Assembly: GCA_029202525.1 (NCBI GenBank)
Contig: CP119325.1
Location: 2,020,001 to 2,084,000 of the forward strand
DNA from: Candidatus Pseudomonas phytovorans
GTDB lineage: Bacteria; Pseudomonadota; Gammaproteobacteria; Pseudomonadales; Pseudomonadaceae
Length of the DNA stretch: 64,000 nucleotides
Direction: 5' to 3'
Position numbers and translations under genes: made by a program. Each line of letters begins with the position of its first letter. The first letter of the stretch is position 1. The notes under the pieces are model-generated. The model did not search any database. It was not told the origin of the DNA and saw nothing but the letters and a program-made list of their open reading frames with translations. Shown in pieces: positions 1-9,700 of this stretch.

Positions 1-279
1 GGCCGCGCGTACCTGGTCCAGGGTTTCCGGGGGCTTTACCAGCACCCGGAACACCGAGCTGCCGGCGCTGCTGCGCAGGGCATCGAACCAGGCTTCGCCG
101 TTTTCTTCACGGGTGGTTATCACATCACCCGGGGCAATGCCGTAGACATGGAAGGGAATGTTGTCGACAGCATAGCCGCCTTCCACGGCCTTGGCCCACA
201 GGCCCTCGACCGAGGCCGGCGGGTAACCGTTTTCGTCCTGTTCCAGGCGGAACAGGACCTTCTTGTACGCGCTGTTCAT
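1..279 (-). CDS. DUF4265 domain protein (C-terminus outside window)
   Basis: Partial gene read on the minus strand from an ATG at 279; the frame stays open for 93 codons to the window edge. The translation begins MNSAYKKVLFRLEQDENGYP and continues with VEGLWAKAVEGGYAVDNIPFH, which matches the DUF4265 family, small cytoplasmic proteins of unknown role. The DMT transporter gene ends only 13 bases upstream, so the two are probably co-transcribed. No signal peptide or membrane segment is visible. The family assignment is from memory of the conserved N-terminal pattern; no function can be given. Confidence 0.8.
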   Translation of the reverse strand, partial: MNSAYKKVLFRLEQDENGYPPASVEGLWAKAVEGGYAVDNIPFHVYGIAPGDVITTREENGEAWFDALRSSAGSSVFRVLVKPPETLDQVRAA

Positions 280-292
280 CGTGTGCCCCGCT

Positions 293-1168
293 TCAACTGC
301 GCGCCGGGCGCAGTACCAGCCACAGTGCCATGCCAATCAGCAAACCGCCGTACAGGTGAGCCATCGACAGCGGTTCGTCGAGCAACCACGCCCCCCACAA
401 TACGCCGAATACCGGGATCAGGAAGGTGACGGTGCTGGCTTTGACCGGGCCGATTTCTTCCAGCAGGCGGAAGTACAGGATGTAGGCGAATGCGGTGCAC
501 AACAGGCCCAGGCCCAGCAGCGACAGCCACACCTGCCAGCCGCCCCAGCTGGCGGGCGGCTGGCTCAGCGCGCTCCAGGCGAACAGGGGGCTCAGCAGCA
601 AGGTAGCGCCGAGCATGCTGCCCAGCGCCGACAGGCGGCTGTCCAGGCCGCTGATCCAGCGGCGGGCAAGAAAGCCGGCAAAACCGTAGCAAGTGGTGGC
701 CGCCAGGCAGGCGAGGGCGCCTTGCACCAAGGCCATGTCCAGCGCTACCGGGCCGGCGCCGCTAAGGATGCCGACGCCAAACAGGCCCAGGAAGATGCCG
801 CACAGCTTGGGCAAGGTCATGGGCTCACGGAAGAACAGCACGCCGATCAGCACGCCCATCAGTGGCGTGGTGGCGTTGAAGATGGCCGAGTAGCCGGCTG
901 GCAGTACCTGTGCGGCAACGGAATAGAAGGTGGCAGGGATACCGGAGTTGATCATGCCCAGCACCAGGCAGGCGCCGAGTTTGCCCTGGAAGTCCCAACG
1001 CACGCGGGCGACGGCGACGATGGCAATCAGGCCCAGGCAGGCAATGGACACGCGAAAGAACGCGGTGGGCACTGTGCCTAGCTCGGGGGCGATGATGCGC
1101 ATGAACAGGAAGCTCGCCCCCCAGACGGCAGCAAGGGTCAGCAGGCGGGCTAGGGCGATGGGGCTCAC
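293..1168 (-). CDS. DMT-superfamily (EamA) transporter
   Basis: A 291-residue polytopic inner-membrane protein with about ten hydrophobic segments in two EamA halves. The N-terminal pattern is [14 protein letters not shown], and the second half carries [21 protein letters not shown] and a terminal [15 protein letters not shown] segment, as in drug/metabolite exporters. The start is a GTG at 1168 because GGAG lies six bases upstream and the first transmembrane helix follows directly. The substrate cannot be read from sequence. It heads a short minus-strand unit with the DUF4265 gene. Confidence 0.92.
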   Translation of the reverse strand: MSPIALARLLTLAAVWGASFLFMRIIAPELGTVPTAFFRVSIACLGLIAIVAVARVRWDFQGKLGACLVLGMINSGIPATFYSVAAQVLPAGYSAIFNATTPLMGVLIGVLFFREPMTLPKLCGIFLGLFGVGILSGAGPVALDMALVQGALACLAATTCYGFAGFLARRWISGLDSRLSALGSMLGATLLLSPLFAWSALSQPPASWGGWQVWLSLLGLGLLCTAFAYILYFRLLEEIGPVKASTVTFLIPVFGVLWGAWLLDEPLSMAHLYGGLLIGMALWLVLRPARS

Positions 1169-1253
1169 GGCGGTCTCCGGGTACAGGGCAGGGCGCGAGT
1201 GTACGTTACCGGGGCGGGGTGGTTCTTGTGCTTTCTTGCGGTGTAATCCTGTA

Positions 1254-1350
1254 CCGGCCTCTTCGCGGGCGCGCCCGCTCCCACAGGTTCTCTACAATGC
1301 CTGGCCCTGCAGTACTCCTGTGGGAGCGGGCGTGCCCGCGAAGACGCCGG
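1254..1350. repeat. REP pair (BIME) upstream of aceK
   Basis: Two inverted copies of the Pseudomonas REP core (cttcgcgggc..gcccgctcccacag and its reverse complement) flank a spacer of about 35 bases. The element lies between the divergent DMT transporter and aceK genes and could fold into a long stem. Confidence 0.85.
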
Positions 1351-1416
1351 CACAGGCTCCACAGCCCCGAGAGTGCGGCTAAGCTGTCTATCTCACCCCG
1401 CACCGAGGCGTCCCGC

Positions 1417-3126
1417 ATGACCCAGCACTGGCCTGCCGGCGAGATCGCCCGGATGATCCTCGATGGCTTCGACGACTATCGCGAGCATTTTCGCCGCATC
1501 ACCCTCGGCGCCCGCGAGCGTTTCGAACAGGCGCGCTGGCAAGACAGCCAGCGGGCAGCAGCTGCACGGATCAACCTTTATGAACAGAAGGTTGGCGAGG
1601 TCAACGGCTGGTTGCGTGACGCGTTCGATCACGAGGTGCTGCTGGAAGTCGAGCAGTGGCCTTTGGTGAAAAGTGCCTATATCCACCTGATCGACCCGCG
1701 CCTGGACGATGAGCTGTCAGAGACCTGGTACAACTCATTGTTCTGCAGCCTGTTCAGCCATGACCAGATCAGCGACGGCTGCATGTTCATCCACACCACC
1801 CGGCCATCGATCCGCAACCACCAGCGCGCTGCACAAACCTCTACCTATTGCCCCAATGGCAACCTCAAGGGCCTGTTGCGGGCGATCCTCGCCGACCATG
1901 CATTCGCCTATGGCGACCTTGAAAGCGATGTGTCACGCCTTGAGGCACAACTGCGCGAAAGCTTGCCCGACTGGGTGTGCAAAGACCCGACGCTGGCGGT
2001 GGAGCTGTTTTCCCCAGTGCTGTACCGCAACAAGGGGGCCTACCTGGTCGGCCGGCTGCACAACAGCGATGAGCAGTGGCCGTTGGTGATCCCGCTGTTG
2101 CACCGCGAAGGGCATGGTATCGAGGCCGATGCGCTGATCACCGACGAGGCCGAGGTATCGATCATCTTTTCCTTCACCCGCTCGTATTTCATGGTCGATG
2201 TGCCGGTGCCGGCAGAGTTCGTCAACTTCCTCAAGCGCATCTTGCCGGGCAAGCACATTGCCGAGCTGTACACCTCCATCGGTTTTTACAAGCATGGCAA
2301 GTCGGAGTTTTACCGGGCACTGATCAATCACCTGGCCGGCAGCGACGACTGCTTCGTCATGGCGCCCGGTGTGCGGGGCATGGTGATGAGCGTGTTCACC
2401 CTGCCGGGCTTCAACACCGTGTTCAAGATCATCAAGGACCGCTTCTCGCCGTCAAAAACCGTCGACCGCGCCACGGTAATCGACAAGTACCGCCTGGTGA
2501 AAAGCGTCGACCGCGTTGGCCGCCTGGCCGATACCCAGGAGTTTGCCGATTTTCGCTTCCCGCGTGGCAAGTTCGAGCCGCAGTGCCTTGCCGAACTGCT
2601 GGAGGTGGCGCCGTCGACGGTGGTCGTGGAGGGTGACACGGTATTGATCCGCCACTGCTGGACCGAGCGGCGCATGACGCCGCTGAACCTGTACCTGGAA
2701 CATGCCAGTGAAGGCCAGGTGCTGGAGGCGCTGGAGGATTACGGCCTGGCCATCAAGCAGCTGGCGGCGGCGAACATTTTCCCCGGCGACATGTTGCTGA
2801 AGAACTTTGGCGTTACCCGCCATGGCCGGGTCGTGTTCTATGACTATGACGAAATCAGCTTTTTGACTGAAGTGAACTTCCGCCATATCCCGCCACCGCG
2901 TTATCCCGAAGACGAGATGTCGGGCGAGCCGTGGTACTCCATCGGGCCGCATGATGTGTTCCCCGAAGAGTTTCCACCGTTCCTGTTTGCCGATATGGGC
3001 CAGCGGCGGTTATTCAGTCGCCTGCATGGGGAGTTATATGACGCGGATTACTGGAAGGGGCTGCAGGCGGCGATTCGCGAAGGGAAGGTGATTGATGTGT
3101 TTCCCTACCGGCGCAGGGCCCGGTGA
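1417..3126 (+). CDS. aceK: isocitrate dehydrogenase kinase/phosphatase
   Basis: AceK reversibly phosphorylates isocitrate dehydrogenase and so sets the split between the TCA cycle and the glyoxylate shunt. The 569-residue product has the family length. The N-terminal regulatory half begins [20 protein letters not shown]. The C-terminal kinase-like half contains [20 protein letters not shown] and the metal-binding YDYDEISF segment near residues 474-481. I chose the ATG at 1417 because GAGG sits nine bases upstream and the family N-terminus starts there, although the frame is open further upstream through the REP pair. It is monocistronic here, not next to aceA or aceB as in enterics. Confidence 0.97.
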   Translation: MTQHWPAGEIARMILDGFDDYREHFRRITLGARERFEQARWQDSQRAAAARINLYEQKVGEVNGWLRDAFDHEVLLEVEQWPLVKSAYIHLIDPRLDDELSETWYNSLFCSLFSHDQISDGCMFIHTTRPSIRNHQRAAQTSTYCPNGNLKGLLRAILADHAFAYGDLESDVSRLEAQLRESLPDWVCKDPTLAVELFSPVLYRNKGAYLVGRLHNSDEQWPLVIPLLHREGHGIEADALITDEAEVSIIFSFTRSYFMVDVPVPAEFVNFLKRILPGKHIAELYTSIGFYKHGKSEFYRALINHLAGSDDCFVMAPGVRGMVMSVFTLPGFNTVFKIIKDRFSPSKTVDRATVIDKYRLVKSVDRVGRLADTQEFADFRFPRGKFEPQCLAELLEVAPSTVVVEGDTVLIRHCWTERRMTPLNLYLEHASEGQVLEALEDYGLAIKQLAAANIFPGDMLLKNFGVTRHGRVVFYDYDEISFLTEVNFRHIPPPRYPEDEMSGEPWYSIGPHDVFPEEFPPFLFADMGQRRLFSRLHGELYDADYWKGLQAAIREGKVIDVFPYRRRAR

Positions 3127-3144
3127 CCGTGTTTTAACAGGCCC

Positions 3145-3176
3145 GGCCTCTTCGCGGGTTTACCCGCGAAGAGGCC
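3145..3176. terminator. REP-type hairpin between convergent aceK and lipoprotein genes
   Basis: A 15-bp perfect stem (ggcctcttcgcgggt / acccgcgaagaggcc) with a 2-base loop lies between two converging genes. It has the REP sequence but no T-run, so a bidirectional terminator role is inferred from position. Confidence 0.6.
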
Positions 3177-3193
3177 AGCCCTGCTGTGCACAA

Positions 3194-4054
3194 CTACCCC
3201 TTCAAACACTTCAACTCACTGAAGTCGGTGCGTACCTTGCTCAACTTGTCCTGTAAAAACCGCCGCTGTTGCGGGGTACTCTGCTGCACCAGGTCCACCA
3301 GCAAACTGCGCGCCTGCTGCTCGGTATTTTGAAACGCTGAGCGGTATTGCGGCGTCCACAAGCTCTCCTTGCGCTGCAACAGGGTCGCCAGGCGTGGTTC
3401 GAAGCTGGCGTCGTTGCGCTGGTTCATCGCCAGCAACAACTGCTGCTGCCAGTGGGCACGGTTGCTGATCCATTCGCGGTTCTGGTCGCCCAGCGCCTGC
3501 GACCAGACCTGCACCCGCTGCTTCTGCCCTGACGTCAGCTCGCCCAGCCAGGGCGTCAGGCGTTTCTCCATGCGCTCGGTTCGGCGGGCGACCTGTTTGG
3601 GCAGTGGCGTATCCACATACTGCTTCTGGCGCTCGCTGATGTCCTCGCGAAAGGCGTCGCGCATTTCCGCCACCTGGCTGTCGCTCATGCCGCGCAGCAG
3701 TTCGGTGGCCGACGGGGTGATTTCCTCCGCCACCCGGCCAATCGCCTCACGGGCCTCGCGGGTACGTTGCTGCAGGGCCTGGTCGGTCACCTGGTCATCG
3801 GCGACCATGCCGCGTACCCGGTCCAGCCAGTCGAGGTAGCCGGGCAGTTGGGTCTTGCAGTGCCAGGCCAGGTGCTCGCGCAAGCGGTCGTCGAGCAAAG
3901 CCTTCTGTTCGCTGTTCATGTCCAGGTAATCGCCCAGCGACCACGGCACCAGGCGGTCGAGGTTACGGTAGGCCAGGTCGATACGGCTGCAGGCGGCCAA
4001 GGCCAGGGCGAAGCCGATGGCGATGAGCAGGGCTTTGGGCAGGCGTAGCGGCAT
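3194..4054 (-). CDS. DUF6279-type lipoprotein
   Basis: A 286-residue predicted lipoprotein. It starts MPLRLPKALLIAIGFALALA followed by the lipobox LAAC-S, so it should be lipidated on Cys22. The mature part is hydrophilic, rich in Arg and Gln and largely helical, with RNLDRLVPWSLGDYLDMN near its start; this pattern is typical of DUF6279 proteins common in Pseudomonas. The ATG at 4054 is preferred over an upstream in-frame ATG because AGGAAGGAA lies just before it and the signal peptide begins there. Function unknown; it probably sits in the periplasm or outer membrane. Confidence 0.88.
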   Translation of the reverse strand: MPLRLPKALLIAIGFALALAACSRIDLAYRNLDRLVPWSLGDYLDMNSEQKALLDDRLREHLAWHCKTQLPGYLDWLDRVRGMVADDQVTDQALQQRTREAREAIGRVAEEITPSATELLRGMSDSQVAEMRDAFREDISERQKQYVDTPLPKQVARRTERMEKRLTPWLGELTSGQKQRVQVWSQALGDQNREWISNRAHWQQQLLLAMNQRNDASFEPRLATLLQRKESLWTPQYRSAFQNTEQQARSLLVDLVQQSTPQQRRFLQDKLSKVRTDFSELKCLKG

Positions 4055-4184
4055 GTGCTGTTCCTTCCTCAGTCTGGCCAGAGGGTAGACGCAAGGGCGG
4101 GCTGGCAGTTCCACTGTATCAGTGGTCGGGTCATGTGGTGGCTTCAGGTGTAGAATAGCCGCCTTGTCTTGAGGATCATCAGAA

Positions 4185-5021
4185 ATGGCTCTGCTTGGGC
4201 GTTACAACAGTTTGCAAATTGTGAAACACGTAGAATTCGGCCTGTACCTGGACGGCGGCGCCGACGGCGAGATTCTGCTGCCCGGGCGCTACATCCCGAA
4301 AAACGCCGAGACCGAAGTGGATGACTGGCTGAACGTCTTCATCTACCTGGACAGCGAAGACCAGCTGATCGCCACCACCGAGAAGCCCAAGGTGCAGGTG
4401 GGTGAGTTTGCCAGCCTCAAGGTCAAGGACATCAACGGTGCCGGTATTTTCCTGGACTGGGGCCTGTCCAAGGACCTGATGATGCCGTACTCGGAAGAGG
4501 CCCGGCAGCTGAAGATCGGCGATTATTGCGTGGTGCACGTCTACTTGGACAAACGCACCCGCCGCATCACCGCCACGTCGCGCCTGGACCGTTACCTCGA
4601 CGTCACCCCGGCCGACTACAAGGTCGGCCAGCCGGTCGAGCTGCTGGTGGCCGGCGAAACGCCGATGGGCTTCAAGGCCATCATCAACAACCGCCATTGG
4701 GGCCTGATCCACAAGAACGAGGTGTTCAAGTTCCTGCGTTCGGGCATGCACGAGAAAGGTTTCATCAAGGAAGTGCGCCACGACGGCAAGATTGCCCTGA
4801 GCCTGCAACCGGTAGGTGCGGCCCTGGCCGACAGCCTGCAAGAGCAGATCATGGCGCGCCTGGAGGCTGAAGGCGGGGTGTTGGGCGTGTGCGACAAAAG
4901 CGACCCGGAGCTGATCAGCAAGCTGTTCAACGTCAGCAAGGGCAATTTCAAGAAGGCCATTGGCGCATTGTTCAAGCAGGGCCTGATCGTCATCCATGAC
5001 GATCGTATTGAAAAGGCCTGA
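4185..5021 (+). CDS. S1-domain RNA-binding protein, CvfB family
   Basis: A 278-residue cytoplasmic protein with tandem S1-like OB folds and a C-terminal winged-helix segment (residues about 225-278, SKLFNVSKGNFKKAIGALFK). The N-terminal FGLYLDGGADGEILLPGRYI and the middle GIFLDWGLSKDLMMPYSE are S1-type RNA-binding patterns. CvfB proteins are RNA-binding virulence and regulatory factors in Gram-positive bacteria; the Pseudomonas role is not known to me. GAGG about ten bases upstream supports the ATG at 4185, and tagaat at 4151-4156 could be a -10 element. The downstream gene converges on it with a 5-base gap. Confidence 0.9.
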   Translation: MALLGRYNSLQIVKHVEFGLYLDGGADGEILLPGRYIPKNAETEVDDWLNVFIYLDSEDQLIATTEKPKVQVGEFASLKVKDINGAGIFLDWGLSKDLMMPYSEEARQLKIGDYCVVHVYLDKRTRRITATSRLDRYLDVTPADYKVGQPVELLVAGETPMGFKAIINNRHWGLIHKNEVFKFLRSGMHEKGFIKEVRHDGKIALSLQPVGAALADSLQEQIMARLEAEGGVLGVCDKSDPELISKLFNVSKGNFKKAIGALFKQGLIVIHDDRIEKA

Positions 5022-5026
5022 CCGCC

Positions 5027-5407
5027 TTACGCCTGCACGAAGTTGCGGAAGTCCAGCTGCTCGCCGCCCGGACGGGTGTCGCGCAGCAGCGAGTCGCGGT
5101 CGGCGCTGAGGGCCAGGCTGATGGTCGAGCGGCGCTTGCCGGGCTTGCGCACTTCCATTTGCTCCAGGTGAGCCTTGAGGAAGTTGGTGGGCACCTTCAG
5201 GTGCTGCAGTTCGTCGCTTTCCGGCGTGTGCAGCAGCAGGTTGACCCAGTCGGCCTGGCCCTTGCCCAGCAGTGCCACGGGCACTTCGAACCACCACAGG
5301 TTGCGTTTGTTGTCCAGGATGGCGAACAGCGTGTTGCTGCTGGTCAGCACCGGCTTGGCCAGTGCTTCGTTGCGCCGGGCGATGGCGGCGGGTTTGTCGA
5401 GTTTCAT
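5027..5407 (-). CDS. conserved hypothetical protein
   Basis: A 126-residue soluble protein starting MKLDKPAAIARRNEALAKPV. AGGAACC eight bases before the ATG gives a good ribosome binding site. It has no signal peptide, membrane segment or motif I recognise. The central NLWWFEVPVALLGKG stretch looks like a beta-sheet core, and the C-terminus is polar. It converges on the CvfB-like gene. Coding is supported by codon use and the ribosome binding site; function unknown. Confidence 0.8.
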   Translation of the reverse strand: MKLDKPAAIARRNEALAKPVLTSSNTLFAILDNKRNLWWFEVPVALLGKGQADWVNLLLHTPESDELQHLKVPTNFLKAHLEQMEVRKPGKRRSTISLALSADRDSLLRDTRPGGEQLDFRNFVQA

Positions 5408-5772
5408 GCAGGTTCCTGCGGGTTGACGCTATGAAGGCCTGCATTGTGAGGGGTGGCACCGGGCGGGGCAAGGTTTGTGAGTTACAGCGCCTGTGCCGGC
5501 CCTTTCGCGGTATCCGCTTCCACAGGGGCACAATCCAGCCCGAGGAATCGAGGGGGTTGATTCAATCAAGCAGTCAGTTTAGTCAGACCTCTACAGCGCT
5601 TACGGGGATCGCATAGGCTGCCTAAAGTTGCTGGGGCGATGGGGTGAAGTATCCGCCCGTGTTTTTTACCGCTGGGCTTCTGCCTGCAAAATCCAGTGAA
5701 ACTCCGGGCGAGGGTGGTGAGTCCACCTTCTGTCGACACGGTTCACGTGTCTCCATTTGCAGGAGTTTTGCC

Positions 5773-5952
5773 ATGAGCGGTACTAAAGACAAAGCGAAAG
5801 GTCTGGCCAACGAAGCAATCGGCAACGTGAAACAGGGTGTTGGCAAGGTGACCGACAACGACAAGCTGCGGGCAGAGGGCAAGGCCCAGGAGCTTAAAGG
5901 CGAGGCGCAGCAGATCAAGGGCAATGTGAAGGATGCAGTGAAGAAGCCTTGA
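5773..5952 (+). CDS. CsbD family stress protein
   Basis: A 59-residue, highly charged helical protein: [20 protein letters not shown], then [20 protein letters not shown] and a Lys-rich tail. This is the CsbD pattern, small proteins induced in general stress responses in many bacteria. The start is fixed by AGGAG at 5761-5765; an upstream in-frame extension has no family similarity. Monocistronic, followed by a REP pair. The biochemical role of the family is unknown. Confidence 0.93.
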   Translation: MSGTKDKAKGLANEAIGNVKQGVGKVTDNDKLRAEGKAQELKGEAQQIKGNVKDAVKKP

Positions 5953-5969
5953 TTTGAGGTGGCCTGTGT

Positions 5970-6066
5970 CGGCCTCTTCGCGGGTGAACCCGCTCCCACA
6001 GGTACTGCGCAGCATTCGAAGCTTGCGCGGTCTCTGTGGGAGCGGGTTCACCCGCGAAGGGGCCGG
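5970..6066. repeat. REP pair (BIME)
   Basis: Inverted REP cores (ggcctcttcgcgggtgaacc..cgctcccacag and its complement) around a spacer of about 38 bases, directly downstream of the CsbD gene. Confidence 0.85.
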
Positions 6067-6170
6067 CACTGTTGTAAGCAAATTCTCCGAATATGGCCGG
6101 GAGCAGCACAGCAACGGCGCGGTCTATTAGACTTGTCTGTTGAATCGATCGAGCGGCGAAAGGAGACGCT

Positions 6171-7130
6171 ATGATTTTTCCCGCCCTGCAGGGCCTGCCC
6201 TTGCACCGCGTACTGGTGCGCACCATCAAGGAATTTCTTGATGACGAGATGTCCACCTATGCCTCCGCGCTGGCTTACCAGGCGCTGTTCTCGTTGTTCC
6301 CTTTCCTGCTGTTCCTCATTGCCCTGATTGGTTTCCTGCATTTGCCCGACTTCTTTTCGTGGCTGCGCCTGCAATCGGAACTGGTATTGCCACCCCAGGC
6401 CCTGGAACAGGTCAACCCGGTGATCGACCAGTTACAGCAGTCCAAAGGCGGGCTGTTGTCGGTGGGTATCGTGATCGCCCTATGGACCGCCTCGGCCGGC
6501 GTGCGCCTGATGATGAGCGCGATGAACGCCGCTTACGATGTGCCCGAAGGCCGTCCGGTATGGAAGCGCGTTCCGCTTTCCATTTTCTACACCGTCGGCC
6601 TGGCCGGCATGCTGCTGGCCGCCGCAGCACTGATGGTACTGGGCCCGCAAGTGATGGAATGGATCGCCGCCCAGATCGGCATGCAGGAGTTCATCGTCAC
6701 ACTTTGGACCATCCTGCGTTGGCCGGTGATCATCATGCTGCTGATGGTGGCGGTGGCCCTGATCTACTACGTGATGCCGGACGTGAAACAGAAGTTTCGA
6801 TTCATCACGCCCGGCTCGGTGCTGGCGGTGGTGGTGTGGATCGTGGCTTCACTGGGCTTTGCCTACTACGTGAAAACCTTTGCCGACTACAACGCCATGT
6901 ACGGCAGCATTGGTGCAATCATCGTGCTCTTGCTGTATTTCTATATTTCCGCTGCCGTGTTGCTGCTGGGCGCGGAGATGAACGCGGTGATCGAGCACAT
7001 GTCGAGCGAGGGCAAGAACCCGGGTGAGAAGGATTTCGAAGGGCACAAGGCCCCGGAAACCATCACCGTGCTGGGCCATGAACACCCGCAACCTAGCCAG
7101 CCCCAACCTTCTGAGCCAAACCCCAGATGA
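6171..7130 (+). CDS. YihY/BrkB family inner-membrane protein
   Basis: A 319-residue membrane protein with about six transmembrane helices. It shows the YihY/BrkB hallmarks: [20 protein letters not shown] near residue 30, [20 protein letters not shown] near 105, and a terminal [20 protein letters not shown] helix followed by a Pro/Gln-rich cytoplasmic tail. The family was once called ribonuclease BN by mistake; the true role is unsettled. AAGGAG precedes the ATG. Its stop overlaps the ATG of the deformylase gene (ATGA at 7127-7130), so translation is probably coupled. Confidence 0.94.
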   Translation: MIFPALQGLPLHRVLVRTIKEFLDDEMSTYASALAYQALFSLFPFLLFLIALIGFLHLPDFFSWLRLQSELVLPPQALEQVNPVIDQLQQSKGGLLSVGIVIALWTASAGVRLMMSAMNAAYDVPEGRPVWKRVPLSIFYTVGLAGMLLAAAALMVLGPQVMEWIAAQIGMQEFIVTLWTILRWPVIIMLLMVAVALIYYVMPDVKQKFRFITPGSVLAVVVWIVASLGFAYYVKTFADYNAMYGSIGAIIVLLLYFYISAAVLLLGAEMNAVIEHMSSEGKNPGEKDFEGHKAPETITVLGHEHPQPSQPQPSEPNPR

Positions 7131-7663
7131 TCCGTGACATCCTGAAGATGGGCGACGAACGCCTTCTGCGCATCGCCCCGCCAGTGCCCGAGCACATGCT
7201 TGGCACCGTCGAACTGCAGCAGCTGATCGATGACATGTTCGAAACCATGCGCCATGTAGGCGGCGTAGGTCTTGCTGCCCCACAGATTGGTATCGACCTG
7301 CAGTTGGTGATTTTCGGTTTCGAGCGCAGCGAGCGCTACCCGGATGCCGAAGCGGTGCCGCAAACCATTTTGATCAACCCGGTCATCACGCCGACGTCCA
7401 CCGAAGTGGAGGACGGCTGGGAAGGTTGCCTGTCGGTGCCGGGCCTGCGGGGTGTGGTGCCACGCTTCAAGCATATCTGCTACGAAGGGGTCGACCCCCA
7501 AGGCAACCCGATCAACCGTTTTGCCGACGGTTTCCATGCCCGGGTGGTGCAGCACGAGTGCGACCACTTGATCGGCCGGCTGTATCCGTCACGTATCCAG
7601 GACTTTGCCAGGTTCGGCTACACCGACGTGCTGTTCCCCGGGCTTGAGGTCAGCGACGACTGA
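7127..7663 (+). CDS. def: peptide deformylase
   Basis: Removes the formyl group from the N-terminal methionine of new proteins. All three family motifs are present: [10 protein letters not shown] (about residues 46-55), EGCLSVPG (about 101-108) and QHECDHL, with His143 and His147 as metal ligands together with the motif-2 Cys. At 178 residues it has the usual length. Pseudomonads normally carry more than one deformylase; this copy, coupled to a yihY gene rather than fmt, is likely the secondary one. Its last 46 bases overlap the converging GNAT gene. Confidence 0.95.
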   Translation: MIRDILKMGDERLLRIAPPVPEHMLGTVELQQLIDDMFETMRHVGGVGLAAPQIGIDLQLVIFGFERSERYPDAEAVPQTILINPVITPTSTEVEDGWEGCLSVPGLRGVVPRFKHICYEGVDPQGNPINRFADGFHARVVQHECDHLIGRLYPSRIQDFARFGYTDVLFPGLEVSDD

Positions 7664-8049
7664 CCCCGCTGCAGGGCTACCAGGCATTTGCTGCGCTGGT
7701 AGCGCTGCAGCCGGCTGGCCAGGGTTTCGGGCAGTCGCCCGGCCAGGTGAAACCCCAGGCGCTGATAGAACGGCGCCAGGTCCGGGTGGCAGAACAGCCA
7801 TGTCGGCCCGCGTGCCTGCTCCAGTGCCGCTTCGATCAACCGCCCGGCCACCCCTTGGCCGCGCTGTTGCGGGTCGACGAACAGCCCCGTCAGCCATAAG
7901 CCTTGGCCCACCGCACTCAGGCTCAAACCTGCAACGATGCCTGGCGCGCGCGCCACCCACAGTTCAGCGTCGCTTGCAGCACGCATGCGCGAGGCGTGTT
8001 GGCGGTAAAAGTGGTCCAGCAGCCGGCGCTCTGTGGCCGAGAGTGTCAA
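7618..8049 (-). CDS. GNAT family N-acetyltransferase
   Basis: A 143-residue GCN5-related acetyltransferase. The acetyl-CoA-binding motif A is [20 protein letters not shown] (about residues 57-76), followed by the [15 protein letters not shown] segment typical of the fold's last strands. Substrate unknown. The 3' end runs antisense into the last 46 bases of def. The final residues ([13 protein letters not shown]) are low complexity, so the overlap may be dispensable tail. Confidence 0.88.
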   Translation of the reverse strand: MTLSATERRLLDHFYRQHASRMRAASDAELWVARAPGIVAGLSLSAVGQGLWLTGLFVDPQQRGQGVAGRLIEAALEQARGPTWLFCHPDLAPFYQRLGFHLAGRLPETLASRLQRYQRSKCLVALQRGQSSLTSSPGNSTSV

Positions 8050-8343
8050 GCAGTGAATATTTTTTAATGAAATGGCAGGTGCTTCCCTGAAAGCTGGCCA
8101 AAGGCTCTGGCCTGAGAGGTTGCGGCCAATTTGACGCAGATTGTTGCAAATTCGGCAAGTGTGAATATCCGAGCAAAGGGTTCAACTATTGCCAGCCGGG
8201 AGTAGACTTTTACACATCCCCCCTGGCAGTAAGAAGCGGGATCGGTACTTCGTGCCATCTTCACCGTAGATGGCAACTTCTCCGCGCCGGTTACGGCAAT
8301 AGAAGTCAATCGATCAGCTTGAATGCTCAAAAGGCAAACCCAC

Positions 8344-8601
8344 ATGAAACCATTACTGATTCTTGCATTGGTCGGTATGTCCTCGTTCGCCCTCGCCGAC
8401 GAGGCCAAACCTGTCTCCAACGAGCCTGTGGCCCAGCAGTACGACTACACCATGAACCTGGACATCAAACGGGTGATCAACCTGTCGACCATCCCCAATG
8501 TCTGCGAAGTGGTACCTGCGACCATGACCTATGAAGACCACCAGGGCCAGGTGCACACCATCCAGTACCGGGCCATGGGTGAGGGTTGCCAGCAGGGTTG
8601 A
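8344..8601 (+). CDS. small secreted DUF2790 protein
   Basis: An 85-residue protein with a clear signal peptide (MKPLLILALVGMSSFALA, cleavage after ALA). The mature region VAQQYDYTMNLDIKRVINLS..PNVCEVVPATMTYEDHQG is the DUF2790 pattern, a Pseudomonas-specific family of small periplasmic proteins often found near metal-response genes. The upstream 290-base gap (8050-8343) holds its promoter region, but I cannot place the elements. Function unknown; no partner gene is adjacent. Confidence 0.88.
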   Translation: MKPLLILALVGMSSFALADEAKPVSNEPVAQQYDYTMNLDIKRVINLSTIPNVCEVVPATMTYEDHQGQVHTIQYRAMGEGCQQG

Positions 8602-8605
8602 TCGA

Positions 8606-8625
8606 TAGAAAGCGCGGGCTTTCTA
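8606..8625. terminator. hairpin after the DUF2790 gene
   Basis: Perfect 8-bp stem tagaaagc/gctttcta with a gcgg loop, starting five bases after the stop codon. No T-run follows, so intrinsic termination is only possible, not shown. Confidence 0.4.
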
Positions 8626-8660
8626 GTGCCTGCCACGGCACTTTCATGGGCTGTAAGATC

Positions 8661-8682
8661 GAGCGCCGCCCGCGCGGCGCTC
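8661..8682. repeat. GC-rich 8-bp hairpin
   Basis: gagcgccg and cggcgctc are perfect complements around cccgcg. I recall similar gagcgccgcccgcgcggcgc hairpins dispersed in P. putida genomes, but cannot confirm copy number from this window. Confidence 0.45.
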
Positions 8683-8864
8683 GGTGTCACAGGCGCCAAA
8701 GTACCGAAGGCGTGCACTTGGTAGCCCTGATGCAATCTCTCAAGAGCACCATCAACTCAAAATAACTTCCAACACCTGTCGATTCCTCCGATTCCCGTTC
8801 GACCATAGATGAAGGCACGCTGCACGCCGTGCCAAAACCCTATGTCCTGTCGGAGGAACCCCCG

Positions 8865-9290
8865 ATGAGTAGCACCGCCGAAACCGAGATCCGCCAACTG
8901 ATCGAGCGCTGGATGCAGGCCGTGCGCGATCGCGACATCCCCAACATCACCGCCCCGTATGCCGAAGATATCGTGGCCTTCGATGCCATCCAGGCCCTGC
9001 AATTCAAAGGCAAAGCCGCCTACACGGCGCACTGGGAAATGTGCATGGGCATGTGTACCGGGCCCATGGTCTTTGAACTGGCCGAACTCACCGTGCACAC
9101 CACTGGCGATCTGGCCTTGGCGCACTGGCTGAACCGTTGCGGGCCGGGCGACGACGAAAGCCAGTGTGGCTTCATGCGCGCCACCGTGGGCTATCGTCGT
9201 CAAGGTGGCCAGTGGCAGGTCGTCCACGAACACTGGTCGGCACCCTTCGACATGGAAACGCAAAAAGCCCTGTTCGATCTCAAGCCCTGA
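8865..9290 (+). CDS. SnoaL/NTF2-like protein (YybH/DUF4440 type)
   Basis: A 141-residue alpha+beta barrel protein: TEIRQLIERWMQAVRDRDIP and APYAEDIVAFDAIQALQFKG form the NTF2-like N-terminus, and WQVVHEHWSAPFDME is the characteristic last strand. Such proteins act as small enzymes or ligand-binding domains. CGGAGGAA precedes the ATG at 8865. It is first in a four-gene set with YciI, SRPBCC and ECF sigma factor genes (45-base gap to YciI), so it may belong to the sigma factor's regulon. Confidence 0.9.
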   Translation: MSSTAETEIRQLIERWMQAVRDRDIPNITAPYAEDIVAFDAIQALQFKGKAAYTAHWEMCMGMCTGPMVFELAELTVHTTGDLALAHWLNRCGPGDDESQCGFMRATVGYRRQGGQWQVVHEHWSAPFDMETQKALFDLKP

Positions 9291-9334
9291 GCCGTTATCG
9301 CCAAACGCACTTTGCCGATGCCCTGGAGGCGACC

Positions 9335-9679
9335 ATGAAATACCTGTGCCTGGTCTATTGTGACGAGGGGCTGTTGCACAGCCTGCCCGACAGCCCGGAA
9401 GACGCCGAGTGCATGGCCTACGCCGAAGCCGTGCATGGCACGGGGCGAATGCTGGCGGCCGAGGCGCTCAAGCCTGTTCAGACCGCCACCACGGTGCGCG
9501 TGCGAAACGGGCACATGAGCCTGACCGACGGCCCGTTTGCCGAAACCAAGGAGCAACTCGCCGGCTTTTACCTGGTGGAGGCACGCGACCTGAACGAAGC
9601 GCTGAACATCGCCAAGGGCATCCCGGCGGCACGGGTCGGCAGTGTCGAGGTGCGACCGGTACGCGAACTGCAACCCTGA
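9335..9679 (+). CDS. YciI family (DGPF) protein
   Basis: A 114-residue ferredoxin-like fold protein. It starts MKYLCLVYCDEG and contains the defining TDGPFAETKEQLAGFYLVE segment (about residues 63-81). This DGPF signature is the protein type genetically linked to ECF42 sigma factors, one of which lies 0.5 kb downstream. The related enterobacterial YciI has been described as a small hydrolase or dehalogenase-like protein; the role of DGPF proteins is open. GGAGG lies nine bases before the ATG. Confidence 0.93.
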   Translation: MKYLCLVYCDEGLLHSLPDSPEDAECMAYAEAVHGTGRMLAAEALKPVQTATTVRVRNGHMSLTDGPFAETKEQLAGFYLVEARDLNEALNIAKGIPAARVGSVEVRPVRELQP

Positions 9680-9700
9680 CAGCTACGGAGAACCCTCAGC

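Noticed and set aside
263..1081. A 272-codon plus-strand frame opposite the DMT transporter
   Set aside because: Its product is Gln/Ala/His-rich low complexity, typical of the shadow of a hydrophobic GC-rich gene; the minus-strand gene has clear family motifs and a ribosome binding site.
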